This document shows, piece after piece, positions 5,945 to 7,887 of a stretch of DNA of 7,887 nt. The translations under genes and the position numbers were made by a program. This DNA comes from Conexibacter sp. (lineage in GTDB: Bacteria > Actinomycetota > Thermoleophilia > Solirubrobacterales > Solirubrobacteraceae). The notes beneath the pieces are model-generated. The model made no database searches and was not told the DNA's origin. It saw only the letters and a program-made list of their open reading frames with translations. Each line of letters begins with the position of its first letter. The first letter of the stretch is position 1. The stretch lies in NCBI GenBank assembly GCA_025964295.1, contig JAOPZD010000445.1, positions 1-7,887 on the forward strand. The letters run 5' to 3'.

Positions 5945-6616
5945 ATGACCTCTCGCACCGTCGTCTCCCCCGCCGAGTGGCAGGAGGCCCTCGGCGACCT
6001 GCGCGCCAAGGAGAAGGCCAACCTGCGCGCGCGTGACGCCCTGGCCGCCGAGCGCCGCCGTCTCCCCGTGGTCCCGTTCGACGGCCACGCCTACCGGTTC
6101 GACGGCCCCGCGGCGGCCGGCGCCCCCGCGACCCTGCTCGACCTCTTCGACGGCCGCTCGCAGCTGATCGTCTACCACTTCATGTTCGAGGCGGGCGGCA
6201 CGCCGTGCACCGGCTGCTCGTCGTTCACCGACAGCCTCGGCCACCTCGCGCACCTCAACGCGCGCGACACGTCGTTCACGCTCGTGTCCCGCGCGCCCCA
6301 GTCCGAGCTGCAGCCGTTCCGCGCCCGGATGGGCTGGGACGGCGTCCCGTGGCACACCTCGCTCGACGAGGCCTTCCAGCGCGACTGCGGCATCACCACC
6401 GGCTTCGGGCTCAGCGTCTTCCTGCGCGAGGGCGACGACGTGTTCCGCACGTACTTCACCGACGCCCGCGGCGTGGAGGGCGTCGGCAGCGTCTGGGGCC
6501 TGCTCGACCTCACGCCCCACGGGCGCCAGGAGGACTGGGAGGACGCGCCGGCCGGCACGCCGCAGACCGCGCCCTACGCCTGGTGGCGCCTGCACGACGA
6601 GTACGGCGACGCCTGA
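5945..6616 (+). CDS. DUF899 family thioredoxin-like protein
   Basis: A 223-residue cytoplasmic protein of the DUF899 family, predicted as thioredoxin-fold dithiol-disulfide oxidoreductases; no physiological substrate is established that I know of. Family landmarks appear in order: the N-terminal VVSPAEWQEAL (6-16) and ERRRLPVVPF (36-45), LLDLFDGRSQLIVYHFMF (64-81), a redox-type CTGC (C88, C91) followed by SFTDSLGHLAHLNARDTSF (93-111), LVSRAP (113-118), RMGW (128-131), GLSVFLREGD (155-164), and the closing LLDLTPHGRQEDW (186-198). Length is normal and no landmark is missing, so it should be functional. The start matches the family's usual beginning (M-VVS-EW). The ribosome binding site is weak, and an inverted repeat ends nine bases upstream, which may matter for expression. 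It converges on the NRAMP gene with a 4-base gap. Family assignment is secure; function is not. Confidence 0.92.
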   Translation: MTSRTVVSPAEWQEALGDLRAKEKANLRARDALAAERRRLPVVPFDGHAYRFDGPAAAGAPATLLDLFDGRSQLIVYHFMFEAGGTPCTGCSSFTDSLGHLAHLNARDTSFTLVSRAPQSELQPFRARMGWDGVPWHTSLDEAFQRDCGITTGFGLSVFLREGDDVFRTYFTDARGVEGVGSVWGLLDLTPHGRQEDWEDAPAGTPQTAPYAWWRLHDEYGDA

Positions 6617-6620
6617 AGGC

Positions 6621-7887
6621 CTACACCAAGCCGAAGGTGTCGATCAGCAGGAAGAGGTTCAGCGACGAGATGATCGCCGCGACCACGCCCGCCAGCGCGG
6701 TCGTGAACGGCCGGTTGACCAGCGCGCCCATGACGTCGCGGCGCCGCGTGAGCAGCACGAGCGGCACGAGCGCGAACGGGATCCCGAACGACAGCACCAC
6801 CTGGCTGATGACCAGGGCCTTGGTCGGGTCGACGCCGATCGCCAGGACGATCAGCGCCGGCGTCATCGTCACCGCGCGCCGCGCGGCCAGCGGGACGGTC
6901 CGCGCGATGAAGCCCTGCATGACGACCTGGCCGGCGTAGGTGCCGACCGACGACGAGGCGAAGCCGGACGCCAGCAGCGCCAGCGCGAAGGCGATCGCCG
7001 CCGACGGCCCGACGAGGTCCTTGAACCCGGCGTGCGCCTTCTCGATGGTGTCGACCTCCGCGCCGTGGCCGAAGAACAGCGACGCGGCGATGACCAACAT
7101 GGACATGTTGATGATCCCGGCGAGCGTCATCGCGATCGAGACGTCGACGCGGTTGAAGCGCAGCAGCCGCCGGCGCTCGACGTCGTCCTTGGCCTCGACC
7201 CGGTTCTGCGTCAGCGCCGAGTGCAGGTAGATGACGTGCGGCATGACCGTCGCCCCGAGGATGCCGGTGGCCAGCAGGATCGAGTCGCTGCCGTCGAAGT
7301 GCGGGACGAAGCCCTTGGCCGCCTCCCCCGCGTCGAAGCCGATGCGCAGCGTGTCGTAGAGGAAGCCGAGCAGGATGACGCCGAGGAAGCCGATGATCGC
7401 CAGCTCGAACCGCCGGTAGCCGCGGGTCTGCAGCCCGAGGATCGCGAACGCCGCGACGGCCGTGATCAGGCCCGAGGGCAGCAGCGGGATGCCGAACAGC
7501 AGGTTCAGCGCGATCGCCGCGCCGACGAACTCCGCCAGGTCGGTCGCCATCGCGATCAGCTCGGCCTGAACCCAGAGGCCGAACGACACCGGGCGCGGGA
7601 AGTGCTCGCGGCACAGCTCCGGGAGGTTCTTGCCGGTCGCGATGCCGACCTTCGCCGAGAGGTTCTGGATCAGCATGGCCATCAGGTTGGCCCCGAGCAG
7701 GACCCACAGGAGCATGTACCCGTACTTGGAGCCGCCGGCGATGTTGGTGGCGAAGTTGCCCGGGTCGACGTAGGCGATGCACGCGACGAACGCGGGGCCG
7801 AGCAGCGCCAGGCGGGCGCGCAGGCCGCCGTGGCCGGCGCGCAGCTCGTGGCGGCGCAGCGCGACGGGCGGAGGACGGGTGGCGGCC
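6621..7887 (-). CDS. mntH: NRAMP-family Mn2+/Fe2+ transporter (MntH-like), N-terminus cut by window edge
   Basis: An inner-membrane, proton-coupled divalent metal importer, by family most likely for manganese and possibly iron. The 421 visible residues read open to the right edge with no convincing in-frame start, so the true start lies outside. Little is missing, because a short cytoplasmic lead (ending LRARLALLGPAF) already precedes helix 1. Helix 1 has the metal-site motif DPGN (visible residues 41-44, in AYVDPGNFATN). Helix 3 has MATDLAEFVGAAIALNLLFG. Helix 6 carries MPHVIYLHS (from visible residue 215), supplying the conserved metal-binding Met and the MPH signature. About eleven hydrophobic helices follow the NRAMP pattern, and the protein ends LNLFLLIDTFGLV. 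All key residues are present. An internal ATG at 7715 lies after helix 1 and is not the start. Regulation (for example by MntR or Fur) cannot be seen because the upstream region is outside the window. Confidence 0.95.
   Translation of the reverse strand, partial: AATRPPPVALRRHELRAGHGGLRARLALLGPAFVACIAYVDPGNFATNIAGGSKYGYMLLWVLLGANLMAMLIQNLSAKVGIATGKNLPELCREHFPRPVSFGLWVQAELIAMATDLAEFVGAAIALNLLFGIPLLPSGLITAVAAFAILGLQTRGYRRFELAIIGFLGVILLGFLYDTLRIGFDAGEAAKGFVPHFDGSDSILLATGILGATVMPHVIYLHSALTQNRVEAKDDVERRRLLRFNRVDVSIAMTLAGIINMSMLVIAASLFFGHGAEVDTIEKAHAGFKDLVGPSAAIAFALALLASGFASSSVGTYAGQVVMQGFIARTVPLAARRAVTMTPALIVLAIGVDPTKALVISQVVLSFGIPFALVPLVLLTRRRDVMGALVNRPFTTALAGVVAAIISSLNLFLLIDTFGLV

Noticed and set aside
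5839..6021. N-terminal extension of the 120-residue hypothetical protein to an ATG at 6021
   Set aside because: The extension overlaps the start of the DUF899 gene antisense, includes the inverted repeat region and is low-information Arg/Ala sequence, while ATG 5838 begins a regular protein.
6623..6640. Small hairpin ACACC-N8-GGTGT near the DUF899/mntH junction
   Set aside because: A five-base stem inside the mntH coding end without a T-run; too weak to call a terminator.

Overview
The window is very GC-rich DNA with strong third-position G/C bias. It carries a fused CofG-CofH (FbiC) gene, the arrangement typical of F420-producing Actinobacteria. Together with the style of the neighbouring proteins this suggests a high-GC actinobacterium, possibly the Solirubrobacterales/Thermoleophilia branch. 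That placement is an inference from composition and gene content, not a database result.

Layout: the window is densely coded with no gene-free stretch above about 110 bases. On the minus strand at the left edge, a TetR-type regulator (1155-1745) is followed by a GT1/MGT-type glycosyltransferase (1-1158, C-terminus cut by the window edge). The two overlap by an ATGA junction and form an operon. Divergent from the regulator is a 120-residue, three-helix membrane protein (1808-2170, plus). It converges, with a 2-base gap, on fbiC (2173-4383, minus), the radical SAM synthase of the deazaflavin FO, precursor of coenzyme F420. A 54-base divergent region separates fbiC from a lipoprotein of the NMT1/THI5 (ThiY-like) solute-binding family (4438-5448, plus), which has no transporter permease or ATPase beside it. 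Next come a 120-residue protein of unknown function (5476-5838, minus), a 106-base divergent region with a perfect 12-base inverted repeat, a DUF899 thioredoxin-like protein with a CxxC pair (5945-6616, plus), and an NRAMP/MntH metal transporter (6621-7887, minus, N-terminus cut by the window edge).

How they work together: the only clear functional unit is the TetR-glycosyltransferase operon, which looks like a self-regulated module that glycosylates a small molecule. The rest alternates divergent and convergent single genes, so shared function is not implied. The fbiC / THI5-like pair shares one short promoter region, and both families deal with pyrimidine-related chemistry, so a link is conceivable but unproven. 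Several genes have a -10-like hexamer so close to the start codon that leaderless transcripts are likely, as is common in Actinobacteria. Overall this looks like an ordinary chromosomal segment. I found no mobile element, CRISPR array, tRNA or rRNA, and no clearly new multi-gene system.
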